Positions 25,554 to 34,160 of a DNA stretch of 64,000 nucleotides are shown one piece after another (position 1 is the stretch's first letter; every line of letters starts with the position of its first letter). Position numbers and translations under genes: made by a program. This DNA is from Hymenobacter mucosus. GTDB taxonomy: Bacteria > Bacteroidota > Bacteroidia > Cytophagales > Hymenobacteraceae. Under the pieces are notes generated by a model. The model ran no database searches. It saw only the letters and a program-made list of their open reading frames with translations, and was not told where the DNA came from. Location of the stretch: NCBI RefSeq assembly GCF_900188255.1, contig NZ_FZNS01000004.1, positions 434,001 to 498,000 on the forward strand, given 5' to 3'.

Positions 25554-25615
25554 AGAGCACCTCATACAAAAGGCGGCTCACCCTAGGGTGAGCCGCCTTT
25601 TGTATGAGGTGCTCT
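25554..25615. terminator. 62-bp perfect palindrome, bidirectional terminator
   Basis: The arms 25554-25584 and 25585-25615 are exact reverse complements with no spacer, including an internal A4/T4 pair placed like a terminator U-run on either strand. It lies between the convergent DUF423 and DUF1573 genes and would stop transcription from both sides. Confidence 0.85.
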
Positions 25616-25629
25616 AGCTATGCAAAAGC

Positions 25630-26181
25630 TTAGGAAGCCTTCTTCTTTGCTTTGATTTTGCTGTCACCGATTTTGACTTTTTGCTTAGCATCTTTCGTGT
25701 CGGCGGGGGCCGATACGTCTGATGATGCTTTGGGGGCGGTCATCATGCTAGCATCAGCCGTGGCAGCATCCTTCACGTCGCCTACCAATGAAACCATAGC
25801 GTTGCCGCTAGCTGAGTTTGACTCGATAGTCAGCACTTTGTTCTGCATGCCGATTTTGCCGGCGCTGTTGAACTTGGCCGTAATGATGCCCGATTTGCCT
25901 GGCATAACGGGCTCTCTGGTCCAATCGGGGGTGGTGCAGCCACAGCTTACACCAATGTTAGAAATGACCAGGGGCTGAGTACCCGTGTTCTTGAACTTGA
26001 AAGTATGTTCAACGATGTCACCCTGCTTAATGGAGCCGAAGTCAAACTTCATTTCCTCAAACTGGATTTGCGGACCGGCTACTTTGGCTTGCGCATTAGC
26101 AGGTTTTACGGCGGCCGTCTGGGCCTGGGCCGCGAAACCTGTCACCGACAGCGACAAGGCCAGTAGGAGTACTTTTTTCAT
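25630..26181 (-). CDS. Exported DUF1573 (ASH-like) protein
   Basis: A 183-residue exported protein with a signal peptide (about 1-21, cut near AQA). The DUF1573 beta domain spans about 35-130, with FDFGSIKQGDIVEHTFKFKN and the conserved SCGCTTPDW, where the CGC cysteines are typical of the family. The C-terminal quarter is low-complexity Ala/Ser/Lys with a very basic end (KIGDSKIKAKKKAS). DUF1573 proteins are abundant in Bacteroidota. Their function is unknown, and an envelope location is inferred from the signal. The ATG at 26181 is preferred to a longer frame that crosses the promoter at 26212-26241. Confidence 0.9.
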   Translation of the reverse strand: MKKVLLLALSLSVTGFAAQAQTAAVKPANAQAKVAGPQIQFEEMKFDFGSIKQGDIVEHTFKFKNTGTQPLVISNIGVSCGCTTPDWTREPVMPGKSGIITAKFNSAGKIGMQNKVLTIESNSASGNAMVSLVGDVKDAATADASMMTAPKASSDVSAPADTKDAKQKVKIGDSKIKAKKKAS

Positions 26182-26211
26182 GGTCAGGAATATTGAATGC
26201 GTTGGAGTAAA

Positions 26212-26241
26212 CAAAACTACGATTTTCGACTGCGGGGGCAA
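26212..26241 (-). promoter_or_regulatory. Bacteroidota-type promoter of the DUF1573 gene
   Basis: On the minus strand TTG (26239-26241), a 19-base spacer and TAGTTTTG (26212-26219) match the phylum consensus in both boxes and spacing. The start codon is at 26181. It is the best promoter in the window. Confidence 0.7.
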
Positions 26242-26353
26242 GTTAAGTGCCATTTTTTCACTCCTAGTGGGAGGGGCTCATGCAGCACAACCCCTAGCCC
26301 CCCTACTTTTGTTCGGTTAAGCCCTTGATTTTCTGCGCCCACAGGCGCAAAAC

Positions 26354-27778
26354 TTAGTCAGCAGGCTCGTCGCCAATGAGCTTGGGGTTAAAGTTGAGCA
26401 GAAACAGCTTCTCGGAGGAGCGCGTGACGGCGGTATACAGCCAGCGGGCAAACTCCGAGTTGACCATGTCCTCCTTGAGGAAGCCGTGGTCAACAAATAC
26501 CGCTTGCCACTGCCCGCCCTGTGCCTTATGGCAGGTAAGCGCATACGCAAACTTTACCTGAAGCGCGTTGAGAAATGGGTCTTTGCGCAGAGCGGCCGTG
26601 CGGTCTTTTTTGGTTTCGAGGTGGGCGTAATCTTCACTCACGGCATCGTACAGCGCCTTGTTCTGATCAGCCGAGAGGGCCGGACTATCAGTATGCAGCG
26701 TATCTAGCAGCAGCTTCACCTCCATGTCGGGCTCGTCGGGGTAGTCTACTAGGCGCACGCGCGCATCGGCAAAACGGAACCCAAATTCCTCGGTGCGCCG
26801 AATGATTTTTACTACCTGCACGAAGTCACCGTTGGCCAAAAAGCCTATTTCCGAGTCTTTGGGCAGCCAGAAGTAGTTGTTGCGCACCACCATGAGGTAG
26901 TCGCCCGACTCTATTTCATCTTCGGCCTCAAACAAGATGCGCCGGATGTACTGGTTGTACTGGTTGGCGTTCTTGTTGGAGCGGCAAATGATGGTGCTAT
27001 TTTCGTGGCCGAAGTTCTTGTAGGCCCAGCGCAGTCCGTCCTCTAGCTTGTCGCCTTGCATAGAAAAGATATCGGGGTAGCCTTTAGTGAAGAACTGTAT
27101 ATGAGGTTCTTCCTCCCGAAGCTCCTCGCGCAAGACTGTAGCATTCATCAAAATACCCGACTCCTCGGCCTGGCGCATTACCTGACGCAGCTCCACCGAA
27201 GCTACATCGGCCCGGAAACGGTGGCGCAGTATTTCAGGATCGAGTGCTGGGGACACCAACTGCCCCACCGGGGGCAGCTGAGCCGTGTCGCCGATAAGTA
27301 GCAGGCGGTTGGTCGGCTTCTCGAAAACGTAGTTGAGCACATCGTCGAGCAGGCCGTTTTGACCAAACGCCTTTTCATCAGAAATCATGGATGCCTCATC
27401 CACAATGAACAGCGTATCCTGGGCCCGATTGGGCTGGCGCTGGAAAGTAAGCCCCTGGCTGGGCGTACCGCTGGTTTGGCGGTAGATCTTCTTGTGAATA
27501 GTGCTGGCCGCAACCCCCGAGTAGGTACTCATTACTTTGGCGGCGCGTCCTGTGGGGGCCATGAGCGTGTATTTGCGGCCCATGCGGTGTAGCCATTGCA
27601 CCAAGGCACTCACCACAGTAGTCTTGCCCGTACCAGCGTATCCGCGTAGTACAAAGGCTTTGCGGCCGGGAAGCTGGTCCTTCAGGAAAACATCCAATTG
27701 CTGAAACAGCAACGCTTGGTCCTGGGTGGGCTCGTAAGGGAAATAGTCGCGGACGGAAGGGGTTCTGACAGAAAGCAT
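26354..27778 (-). CDS. RecD-like ATP-dependent DNA helicase (superfamily 1B)
   Basis: A 474-residue cytoplasmic helicase of the RecD/TraA-like SF1 group. Motifs in order: Walker A GYAGTGKTT (46-54), motif Ia/APTGRAAKVM, Walker B IVDEASM, motif III GDTAQLPPVG, then the C-terminal UvrD-like block LTCHKAQGGQW and the last motif YTAVTRSSEKL. It is shorter than RecD2 and lacks its long N-terminal domain, matching the short helicases of Bacteroidota. No recB or recC is near. Probable roles are DNA repair or replication restart, an inference. Its promoter box TAGCTTTG is just upstream at 27798-27805. Confidence 0.9.
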   Translation of the reverse strand: MLSVRTPSVRDYFPYEPTQDQALLFQQLDVFLKDQLPGRKAFVLRGYAGTGKTTVVSALVQWLHRMGRKYTLMAPTGRAAKVMSTYSGVAASTIHKKIYRQTSGTPSQGLTFQRQPNRAQDTLFIVDEASMISDEKAFGQNGLLDDVLNYVFEKPTNRLLLIGDTAQLPPVGQLVSPALDPEILRHRFRADVASVELRQVMRQAEESGILMNATVLREELREEEPHIQFFTKGYPDIFSMQGDKLEDGLRWAYKNFGHENSTIICRSNKNANQYNQYIRRILFEAEDEIESGDYLMVVRNNYFWLPKDSEIGFLANGDFVQVVKIIRRTEEFGFRFADARVRLVDYPDEPDMEVKLLLDTLHTDSPALSADQNKALYDAVSEDYAHLETKKDRTAALRKDPFLNALQVKFAYALTCHKAQGGQWQAVFVDHGFLKEDMVNSEFARWLYTAVTRSSEKLFLLNFNPKLIGDEPAD

Positions 27779-27797
27779 AGCAGTGTAATCGGTAGAA

Positions 27798-27805
27798 CAA
27801 AGCTA
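27798..27805 (-). promoter_or_regulatory. -7 promoter box of the RecD-like helicase gene
   Basis: TAGCTTTG on the minus strand fits TAnnTTTG exactly and lies 20 bases before the ATG at 27778. No good -33 box is visible. Confidence 0.45.
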
Positions 27806-27955
27806 CGCCGGTTTAAGCTCCGACGGCGCCTCCTGAATTTTTCTCCCCAAATCCTCCTAGCGGCGCTGGCGCTGCTAAGTTCTTACTTCACGGAGTACGT
27901 GCTGGCAGTACCTGATGTAGCTACGGAAGCTACTCTTCGCCACTTCAGGGGGACG

Positions 27956-30190
27956 TTAGGCGGGGAGACGTACCACAAATTCGGTGTACTCCCCTTCCCG
28001 CGAAGCTACGCTGAACGTACCGCCGTGGGCCTTCACAATGTCGTGGCTGATGGACAGCCCCAACCCAGTGCCTTCTCCAATGGGCTTGGTAGTAAAGAAG
28101 GGCTGAAACACCTTCGCTTGCACTTCCGACGCAATACCGGGGCCATTGTCGCGCACCCGCACTTCTACCCATCCTGGCTCAGCGTGAGTACTAAGGCTAA
28201 TGGTAGGCTGGTAAGTGGAGTCGCCGGCCAGTTGGTGCTGGCACACGGCATACAGGGCATTGGTGCATAGGTTTAGCAACACTCGGCCCATATCGGCAGG
28301 TACTACGGGCACCAGCGGCAGATTGGAGGTCAGCTGCATATCAAACACAATGCTATCTACTTCTTCGGCAGGTACGTGGCTTTGGCAGGCTAGCTGCAGG
28401 TATTCAGAAATGAGTGCATTCAGGTTAGTAGGCTCGCGCTGTCCAGTGCCAGCCCGGGAATGCTCTAGCATGTCTTTGATGATGGAGGAAGCACGCATAC
28501 CGTGCTGACTGATTTCTTGTAGGTTCTGCCGCAGCCCCGATAAGATTTCCTGCTCTAGTCCCGCGTTCTTTCCTGCGTCTCGGTGGTTTATATCATCCAC
28601 CATACTGGTACTTACCTCGGCAAATTTCTTCATGAAGTTGAGGGGATTTTGCAGTTCGTGGGCAATACCGGCCGAGACCTCGCCCACGAAAGCCCATTTC
28701 TCAGACTGGACCAGCTGGTTCTGCGTCTTGCGCAGCTGCTGTAAGGTCTGCTTATGTATTCGCAACTGCCAGTAAATGAAGCCCCCCAAGCTACCTACTA
28801 CTACCAATGCAATTAGCGAAACCGCCAGTAGTATGTTGCGCTGCTGTAGGCGTACTGCTTGCACTGCCCGCTCCTGCCGCAGATTGGCTATTTGCGCATT
28901 CTGTGCCTTTTCTATCCGCTCGCCGTCGTACTGCGCAACGTTGTAGCTGCCCCGGGCGGCATTGAGCGTATCAGAAAGAATGAGGTAGTCGCGGGCGTAT
29001 TGCTGCGCAACGGCATCTTGCCTCCGCTTGCCATAAAAATCAAACAACCGGCGCATGTAGCGCCACTTCAGCACGGTGAGCTTAGCGGCCGTAGCTTCCT
29101 GTAACGCCCGTTGCCAATACTTTTCAGCTCGCTGGTAATCGTGGATAGATTCGTAATACTGCGCCCAAGCAGCATCCAGCTCAAACTCGCCTTGGCGGCG
29201 TCCCGTAATAGTCATGGGTAGGGAGTCTGCTAGATGCTGTGCTTCTTGCAGTACCAATACAGCTGGCTCAGGGTTGTGCATGGCCACTAACACCACGCTT
29301 TTCTGCACCAGTCCGTAGGCTTTTTCCTCCTGCCGGTTTAGGGAGGCCCGCCCCCGCACCGACAAGCCCAGATTGGCGTATTCAAGCGCTTTGGTGTAAT
29401 TCTGCTGGAGTAAGTAAAGCTTAGAAATATTACGATAGGTATAGGCATCTACCCCTCTGCCACCCTGCTTGGCATACTCCTGCGCCAGCGTAATAGACTG
29501 CAATAAGTACTCTAGCGCCTTGCTAGTATTGCCCCACTCAGCATAATTGGCCCCGGCTACCTTCAATTCACTGATGTAGTAGCTGCGGTTAAAGTTCTTA
29601 AACAGCTCGGCCGACTGCAAAAAGTTGCTGATGGCCTGATCATAGGCCCCCTTACGGCGGTAGTACCCCGCCACGGACACGTAGCAGGCCGCCATGTTTT
29701 CTTGCGCATTATGAACGCGGTAATACGCTAACTTATCACGATAAAATTCAAATCGCTCTTCTATTTGATGGAGGCGGTTGAAGAGTGGTGCTATTTCAAT
29801 GAGGATGGTAGGAATAGGATGACCAACGCGGTCAAATAGCTGTACGGCTTGCTTCACGTGGTGCAAGGCCTTGACGTTAGATTCGGGAATATTTTCGTCC
29901 CAATAGCGCATCGTCAGCTCCAACTGGCGGTACGGAGCGTCGTCGAGAGCGTGCAGCTGACGATTGAGCTTGTACAGTTCAGCAAATACGCCCAAAGCCT
30001 GCCGCCGCTCCCGGCTTTCATCCAAGCGGGTAATGTCGAGCAGATGTACAATCGTGCGTAGGCGGGCTGTATCGGTGCGTTGAGTAGCTAGGATATGATA
30101 GATAGAATCGGTTTCGGCATCCCAGTACCCGCGCTGTGCCAACAAAGGAATGCTGACTAGTAATAATAAAATGGTAATGAGATACTTCAT
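27956..30190 (-). CDS. Sensor histidine kinase with TPR-like sensor region
   Basis: A 744-residue membrane histidine kinase. A signal peptide (1-19) is followed by a long helical region (about 30-430) with tetratricopeptide-like repeats (for example AACYVSVAGYYRRKGAYDQA and YRNISKLYLLQQNYTKALEY), then a coiled coil, one transmembrane helix near 455-477, a dimerisation domain with phospho-acceptor His511 in GIAHELQNPLNF, and an ATPase domain with N, G1 (DNGPGI) and G2 (GEGTGLGLSI) boxes. The TPR region should sense something outside the cytoplasmic membrane. No response regulator lies beside it, so it is an orphan. An exact promoter box TACTTTTG sits at 30285-30292. Confidence 0.93.
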   Translation of the reverse strand: MKYLITILLLLVSIPLLAQRGYWDAETDSIYHILATQRTDTARLRTIVHLLDITRLDESRERRQALGVFAELYKLNRQLHALDDAPYRQLELTMRYWDENIPESNVKALHHVKQAVQLFDRVGHPIPTILIEIAPLFNRLHQIEERFEFYRDKLAYYRVHNAQENMAACYVSVAGYYRRKGAYDQAISNFLQSAELFKNFNRSYYISELKVAGANYAEWGNTSKALEYLLQSITLAQEYAKQGGRGVDAYTYRNISKLYLLQQNYTKALEYANLGLSVRGRASLNRQEEKAYGLVQKSVVLVAMHNPEPAVLVLQEAQHLADSLPMTITGRRQGEFELDAAWAQYYESIHDYQRAEKYWQRALQEATAAKLTVLKWRYMRRLFDFYGKRRQDAVAQQYARDYLILSDTLNAARGSYNVAQYDGERIEKAQNAQIANLRQERAVQAVRLQQRNILLAVSLIALVVVGSLGGFIYWQLRIHKQTLQQLRKTQNQLVQSEKWAFVGEVSAGIAHELQNPLNFMKKFAEVSTSMVDDINHRDAGKNAGLEQEILSGLRQNLQEISQHGMRASSIIKDMLEHSRAGTGQREPTNLNALISEYLQLACQSHVPAEEVDSIVFDMQLTSNLPLVPVVPADMGRVLLNLCTNALYAVCQHQLAGDSTYQPTISLSTHAEPGWVEVRVRDNGPGIASEVQAKVFQPFFTTKPIGEGTGLGLSISHDIVKAHGGTFSVASREGEYTEFVVRLPA

Positions 30191-30284
30191 ACGCGAGAAT
30201 ATCGACCAGTGCTATCACGCCACACCGGCAAGCACGCTAACTCGTATGCCGACGCTACTGAGGCATACAGAGTGCAAGCACTAG

Positions 30285-30292
30285 CAAAAGTA
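30285..30292 (-). promoter_or_regulatory. -7 promoter box of the sensor kinase gene
   Basis: TACTTTTG on the minus strand, followed by C, is an exact TAnnTTTG. It abuts the stop codon of the upstream thioesterase gene and lies about 95 bases before the kinase ATG. Confidence 0.45.
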
Positions 30293-30745
30293 CTATTTTT
30301 CTCCGTCTTTACCCGCTGACTCTACTACTGCCATCGTGGCCGTAGCTTTGGCAATCAGCAGATTGTCGCACCACACCTCCGCCTCACAAAAATGCAAGCG
30401 GCGCCCCGCTTTTAGCACCCAGCCCACTGCCCGCAGGGTGCTTCCAATACCGGGACGGAGGTAGCTGGTCTTAAGTTCTGCTGTCACTACCCCCGTACCA
30501 TCGGGAACTAAGGTTACGGCGGCAAATCCAGCTACCAAATCAGCCATGGTAGCTACTAGTCCTCCGTGCGTAAACCCACTGTGCTGCTGATGCTGCTGCT
30601 GTAAGGTAAGGGTAGCCTCCACGCGGCCGGGCTCAATCCGAGTGAGGTCGGCCCCAATATGATGCATAAAATGCTGGCGCTGCAACTTGAGGCGGATACG
30701 AGATTCTAATGATTCGTTGGGAGAAGCGGATTGTAAATCAGTCAT
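30293..30745 (-). CDS. PaaI-type hotdog thioesterase
   Basis: A 150-residue cytoplasmic acyl-CoA thioesterase of the PaaI/4HBT hotdog fold. The active-site helix HSGFTHGGLVATMADLVAGFAA has the usual HGG and Asp pattern, and the following strands GVVTAELKTSYLRPG and LHFCEAEVW are typical. The substrate is probably an aryl- or acyl-CoA, which cannot be set from sequence. It lies upstream of the sensor kinase on the same strand with about 100 bases between. The start region carries TATCTTTA at 30752-30759 with TTTG 21 bases upstream of it (30781-30784), a reasonable promoter. Confidence 0.88.
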   Translation of the reverse strand: MTDLQSASPNESLESRIRLKLQRQHFMHHIGADLTRIEPGRVEATLTLQQQHQQHSGFTHGGLVATMADLVAGFAAVTLVPDGTGVVTAELKTSYLRPGIGSTLRAVGWVLKAGRRLHFCEAEVWCDNLLIAKATATMAVVESAGKDGEK

Positions 30746-30751
30746 ACCTCG

Positions 30752-30784
30752 TAAAGATACTGGCCTAGGTGTAGGCCCACCAAA
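30752..30784 (-). promoter_or_regulatory. Probable promoter of the thioesterase gene
   Basis: On the minus strand TTTG (30781-30784), 21 bases, then TATCTTTA (30752-30759), one mismatch to TAnnTTTG. It lies 7 bases before the ATG at 30745, so the leader would be almost absent. Confidence 0.4.
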
Positions 30785-30878
30785 TGCTGGGTTTGCGTAT
30801 CTTACTAGGGCCTAGCAGGAATATTGTTTCCCTGCGCCGCTTCAGTTCTTCCCACGTATTTTGCTACTGCCTTTCTCT

Positions 30879-31487
30879 ATGGAACAGTTCGATTATCTGC
30901 TGGCTGTTGCCCTGGGGCTGGGGCTGGCTGCTTGCAGTGGCTTCCGGGTATTTGTGCCCTTGCTGGCTGCAAGCTTGGCGTACCGCACAGGTTACCTGAC
31001 GCCTGCGGCGGGGTTTGCCTGGCTAGGCAGCTGGCCGGCCGTGGCAGCACTGGGCACAGCCACTGTGGCCGAGCTTCTAGGGTACTACGTGCCAGTGGTC
31101 GACAATATTCTGGATACAATTATGGGTCCGGCATCTTTTATTGCGGGCACTATCCTCATGACGTCCGCGCTACCTGACATGGCACCCATGGTACGCTGGA
31201 GCCTGGGTATCTTGGTGGGCGGCAGCACCGCGGGCCTTATCCAAACGGGCACTACGCTGCTACGGGCAGGATCTACGGCCACGACTGCGGGCCTGGGTAA
31301 CCCCGTCCTAGCCACCCTAGAAAACATACTGGCCATTGTGGGGTCCATCTTAGGGTTGCTGCTGCCATTGTTGATGGCCGTGTTGGCACTAGCGGGGGTA
31401 GTATGGGTAGGGAGTCGGCTGCGCCAATGGCGCCGACGGCGGGCGGCCCGTAGGGCGTCGGCAGTGTATCCGGAGCCAGCAGGCTAA
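30879..31487 (+). CDS. DUF4126 family membrane protein
   Basis: A 202-residue inner-membrane protein with about five to six hydrophobic segments and an Arg-rich cytoplasmic tail (RQWRRRRAARRAS). The DUF4126 pattern is seen in LAACSGFRVFVPLLAASLAY near the start, YYVPVVDNILDTI, and NPVLATLENILAIVGSILGLLLPLL. The function is unknown. The ATG at 30879 removes a short leader and starts MEQFDYLLAVALG. It is divergent from the thioesterase gene, with about 130 bases between. Confidence 0.87.
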   Translation: MEQFDYLLAVALGLGLAACSGFRVFVPLLAASLAYRTGYLTPAAGFAWLGSWPAVAALGTATVAELLGYYVPVVDNILDTIMGPASFIAGTILMTSALPDMAPMVRWSLGILVGGSTAGLIQTGTTLLRAGSTATTAGLGNPVLATLENILAIVGSILGLLLPLLMAVLALAGVVWVGSRLRQWRRRRAARRASAVYPEPAG

Positions 31488-31582
31488 GCATCTAAAGTGT
31501 GCTATATTTCAACCCGATGCCCCACCTTTGCCGTACGCAGGGGTCCGGCACCTGCATACTATAGGCCGGCCACTGCTTACTA

Positions 31583-32092
31583 ATGGCTGACTTTCCTCCT
31601 TCTTCCCCCGATTCTTCTCTATTGCGTGCGTATGCCGGCCAAGCCCGGGTGCGCGTTTGTGGACTACTGGTGCGCGATGGTGCACTACTGCTAACTGCTC
31701 ACCGAGGCATGCTGCCCAATAGTCTTCCGTTCTGGTCTCCGCCCGGTGGAGGGTGGCAATTCGGAGAAACCCTGCAAGAATGCCTACGCCGGGAGTTCCG
31801 CGAGGAAACTGGCCTGGACGTGACGGTAGGACGCTTTTTGCACTTGCACGAGTTCCGAAGCGCCAGTCTTCAGGCATTGGAGCTTTTCTTCGAGGTACTA
31901 GCGGTAGATGCTGCCGCGGTTCCGCAGCTAGGAACTGACCCTGAGCATACTACCTCTGACCAGCTACTAACCCAGGTAGAATTCGTTCGGCCCCGGCACT
32001 TAGGGCTGCTACTGCCTACCCAGGTGCACCCGGTTTTGCGCGACATTATCAGCCCCGATGACGTGTTCATTCCTCAGCTACGCTTTCAGTAG
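31583..32092 (+). CDS. NUDIX hydrolase
   Basis: A 169-residue cytoplasmic NUDIX pyrophosphohydrolase, family substrate X-linked nucleoside diphosphates or house-cleaning nucleotides. The NUDIX box is complete: Gly, five residues, GETLQE, seven residues, REFREETGL, fitting G-x5-E-x7-REUxEExGU. Strands before and after (RVCGLLVRDGALLLTAH, then FLHLHEFRSASLQALELFF) complete the fold. The exact substrate is unknown. A near-consensus -7 box CACCTTTG lies at 31523-31530. It stands alone between DUF4126 and DUF3822. Confidence 0.92.
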   Translation: MADFPPSSPDSSLLRAYAGQARVRVCGLLVRDGALLLTAHRGMLPNSLPFWSPPGGGWQFGETLQECLRREFREETGLDVTVGRFLHLHEFRSASLQALELFFEVLAVDAAAVPQLGTDPEHTTSDQLLTQVEFVRPRHLGLLLPTQVHPVLRDIISPDDVFIPQLRFQ

Positions 32093-32150
32093 CTTAACGG
32101 GCAGCGGCCCTGATTCTGTGCTCTAGCAGGCCTCCTTTGCTGGGCTTTTG

Positions 32151-32158
32151 TACCTTTA
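32151..32158 (+). promoter_or_regulatory. Probable -7 box of the DUF3822 gene
   Basis: TACCTTTA is one mismatch from TAnnTTTG and lies 24 bases before the GTG start at 32183. No clear -33 box at the usual distance. Confidence 0.3.
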
Positions 32159-32182
32159 GCGGCCCGTTATTCGCCTGCCATC

Positions 32183-33085
32183 GTGTCTGTGTCTGCTTTT
32201 CCCGTTGCTCCCATGTCTGCTGCTGTTTCCTTGCCTGCTGCCTTATACCGCTTGCGCGATGAAACGCTGGCCCCTGATCAGCTAGCTGCGTACAACTTAT
32301 ATCTTACGGCTGGCTCCACCGGACTGCGCGTGGGTGTGGCCGATGTGCGCCGTAATAAGTTCGTGGTGCTAGAAGATTACCCCGCCGTACCGGCCGTATC
32401 ATTGGCTGCGCAGCTGCAAGCCCTTGCCACGCAGCACGACCTAGTAGGGCAAGCTGGCTGGAACCGCGTACGGCTGGCAGTGCAAAACCGCTATTTCACG
32501 CTGCTGCCCGCGCCTTTGTTCCGAACTGGTGATGAGAGTGCCTATTTACAGCTCCACCACACTCTCGATACCCAGCACGAAACTGTAGGGCACTATACCC
32601 ACTCCAGCCTCGATATCGTCAGCATTTTTGCGGCGGAGAAAGCCTTGTCAGAGTGGTTTCACTACACCTACCCAAGCGGGCAGTTTCTACACCAAACCAG
32701 TGCCTTGCTTACGGGCGTAGTACACCAGAGCGAGCAGGCTGCCCCGCGGCGCATTTACCTCAGCATTGGGCAGCAGGAAGTGACGCTCCTGGCCGTGCGC
32801 GATAAGCGCCCGGAGTTCTGCAATGTCTTCCCGTTCAGCACGGCCGAGGACCTTATTTACTACACCATCTTGGTTATGCAAGAGCTACAGCTCAACCCCG
32901 ACCAAGATGCAGTAGTAGTCTGGGGCGACCTGATGCACGACTCGGAGCTGTTTACGGTGCTGCGCAAATACATTCGCAACATCCGCTTCGGCAATCGTCC
33001 CTTCGACGTAGGCTATAGCTACCGCCTCAACGACGTTTTTGAGTACCGCTTTTTTGAGCTATACGCCCTGCATCTGTGCGAATAA
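32183..33085 (+). CDS. DUF3822 family protein
   Basis: A 300-residue protein of the DUF3822 family, restricted to Bacteroidota and often near coaD, as here 76 bases upstream of it. It looks like an actin/ASKHA-like beta-alpha protein: strands LRVGVADVRRNKFVVLEDYP near the start, RIYLSIGQQEVTLLAV in the middle, and VVVWGDLMHDSELFTVLRKYI near the end. No enzymatic motif I can name. The start is a GTG at 32183 (an ATG at 32213 is the alternative). The probable promoter box at 32151 suits either. The role is unknown. Confidence 0.83.
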   Translation: MSVSAFPVAPMSAAVSLPAALYRLRDETLAPDQLAAYNLYLTAGSTGLRVGVADVRRNKFVVLEDYPAVPAVSLAAQLQALATQHDLVGQAGWNRVRLAVQNRYFTLLPAPLFRTGDESAYLQLHHTLDTQHETVGHYTHSSLDIVSIFAAEKALSEWFHYTYPSGQFLHQTSALLTGVVHQSEQAAPRRIYLSIGQQEVTLLAVRDKRPEFCNVFPFSTAEDLIYYTILVMQELQLNPDQDAVVVWGDLMHDSELFTVLRKYIRNIRFGNRPFDVGYSYRLNDVFEYRFFELYALHLCE

Positions 33086-33161
33086 CTTATTAGCACGAAA
33101 AAGATCTGCGGCCTCTGGCATCAGCCATTAGTACTCTTTTTTCACTCCCTCTCCCATTCTG

Positions 33162-33632
33162 ATGCGTATCGCTCTATTTCCCGGCTCCTTTGATCCTTTT
33201 ACTAACGGGCACCTTGATGTAGTGCGACGTGGAGTGACGCTGTTCGATGAGGTAATTGTAGCCATTGGCAACAACAGCAGCAAACAACGCTATCTACCTA
33301 TCCAGCAAATGGTGGGGTTGATTGAGGGAGTATTTCATAACGAGCCTAGAGTGACTGTACGCACGTACAAGGGACTTACCGCGGACTTTGCCCGTGAAAC
33401 TGGAGCCCGGTTCCTGCTGCGCGGCCTGCGCAACACCACCGACTTCGAGTATGAGAATACCATTGCCCAGGCTAATCGGCACGTAAACCCGGAGCTAGAA
33501 ACGGTTTTTCTGATTACCTCACCTGCTCTAGCGGCCATCAGCAGCACTATTATCCGCGAGATTCATCGGTTCGGGGGTAATGTGAACGACTTTGTACCGT
33601 TTTCGCTCCCTGCCTTCCAGCAAGACAACTAG
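33162..33632 (+). CDS. coaD: Phosphopantetheine adenylyltransferase
   Basis: Transfers AMP from ATP to 4'-phosphopantetheine to make dephospho-CoA in coenzyme A synthesis, in the cytoplasm. The 156 residues are full length. Visible are the nucleotidyltransferase start GSFDPFTNGHLDVVRRG, with the HxGH-type TNGH, the LLRGLRNTTDFEYE block, and the ISSTIIREI motif near the C terminus that belongs to the PPAT ATP-binding site. It follows DUF3822 by 76 bases on the same strand, a pairing seen in this phylum. A hairpin immediately after the stop ends the transcript. Confidence 0.95.
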   Translation: MRIALFPGSFDPFTNGHLDVVRRGVTLFDEVIVAIGNNSSKQRYLPIQQMVGLIEGVFHNEPRVTVRTYKGLTADFARETGARFLLRGLRNTTDFEYENTIAQANRHVNPELETVFLITSPALAAISSTIIREIHRFGGNVNDFVPFSLPAFQQDN

Positions 33633-33633
33633 C

Positions 33634-33660
33634 AGTAGGTAGCGGCAGCTGCTACCTACT
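33634..33660. terminator. Bidirectional hairpin between coaD and lipoprotein gene
   Basis: AGTAGGTAGC (33634-33643) pairs perfectly with GCTACCTACT (33651-33660) around 7 bases. It starts one base after the coaD stop and overlaps the stop of the minus-strand gene, so it serves both. U-runs are weak. Confidence 0.6.
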
Positions 33661-34138
33661 TGCGGGCGACTATCCGCACCCCCAAAATAGCCTGGCTACT
33701 CTCCGGGTGAGCCACGGGCAGGATGATATAGTCTGGGTCCGTGAGGCTCAGATTGCCAGCGCGTAGCAGTTGGTCTTCGTCACTGCCAATGAGCACTAAG
33801 TCGCGCACTTTACGGGTGCGGGCATTAAACGTGACAACGATTGTGAGGCCATTGCGCTCGAACGTGTTGACCCAGTCTTCCCCGTTCGTCTTCTGCATCT
33901 GCTCACTAGTAGGCTCTATGCCAACTTCCTGATCCTTGGTTTCCTTCGGCGGCCCGAGGGAACGGCGCACTTGGTCAATGGTGTGCCCAATGAGCAGGGG
34001 CACATCAAGTGTAGCCGCCCGGGTCGATTCTGTACGGGTAGAGTTCGGATTGTTGTTCTCGGTTTTGGTTTGTGTGCCTGTGCAGGCGCCCAAGCCAGCT
34101 AGTAACATTAGGGGGGAAAGGTAATAGCAGGGGCGCAT
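33656..34138 (-). CDS. Hypothetical lipoprotein
   Basis: A 160-residue exported protein, family not recognised. The ATG at 34138 gives MRPCYYLSPLMLLAGLGAC, with a lipobox LGAC at the end of the signal peptide; a TTG 6 bases upstream is rejected. A Thr/Asn/Glu-rich stretch follows. The folded part (about 50-160) starts PLLIGHTIDQVRRSLGPPKETK, resembling the SmpA/OmlA-type small repeats that begin with a phrase like G-x2-xxVxxxLGPP, but the match is too weak to name. It lies 19 bases upstream of the end of coaD's terminator and shares no operon with it. Function unknown. Confidence 0.75.
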   Translation of the reverse strand: MRPCYYLSPLMLLAGLGACTGTQTKTENNNPNSTRTESTRAATLDVPLLIGHTIDQVRRSLGPPKETKDQEVGIEPTSEQMQKTNGEDWVNTFERNGLTIVVTFNARTRKVRDLVLIGSDEDQLLRAGNLSLTDPDYIILPVAHPESSQAILGVRIVARK

Positions 34139-34160
34139 AAACAAACAACAAAACGTAACG

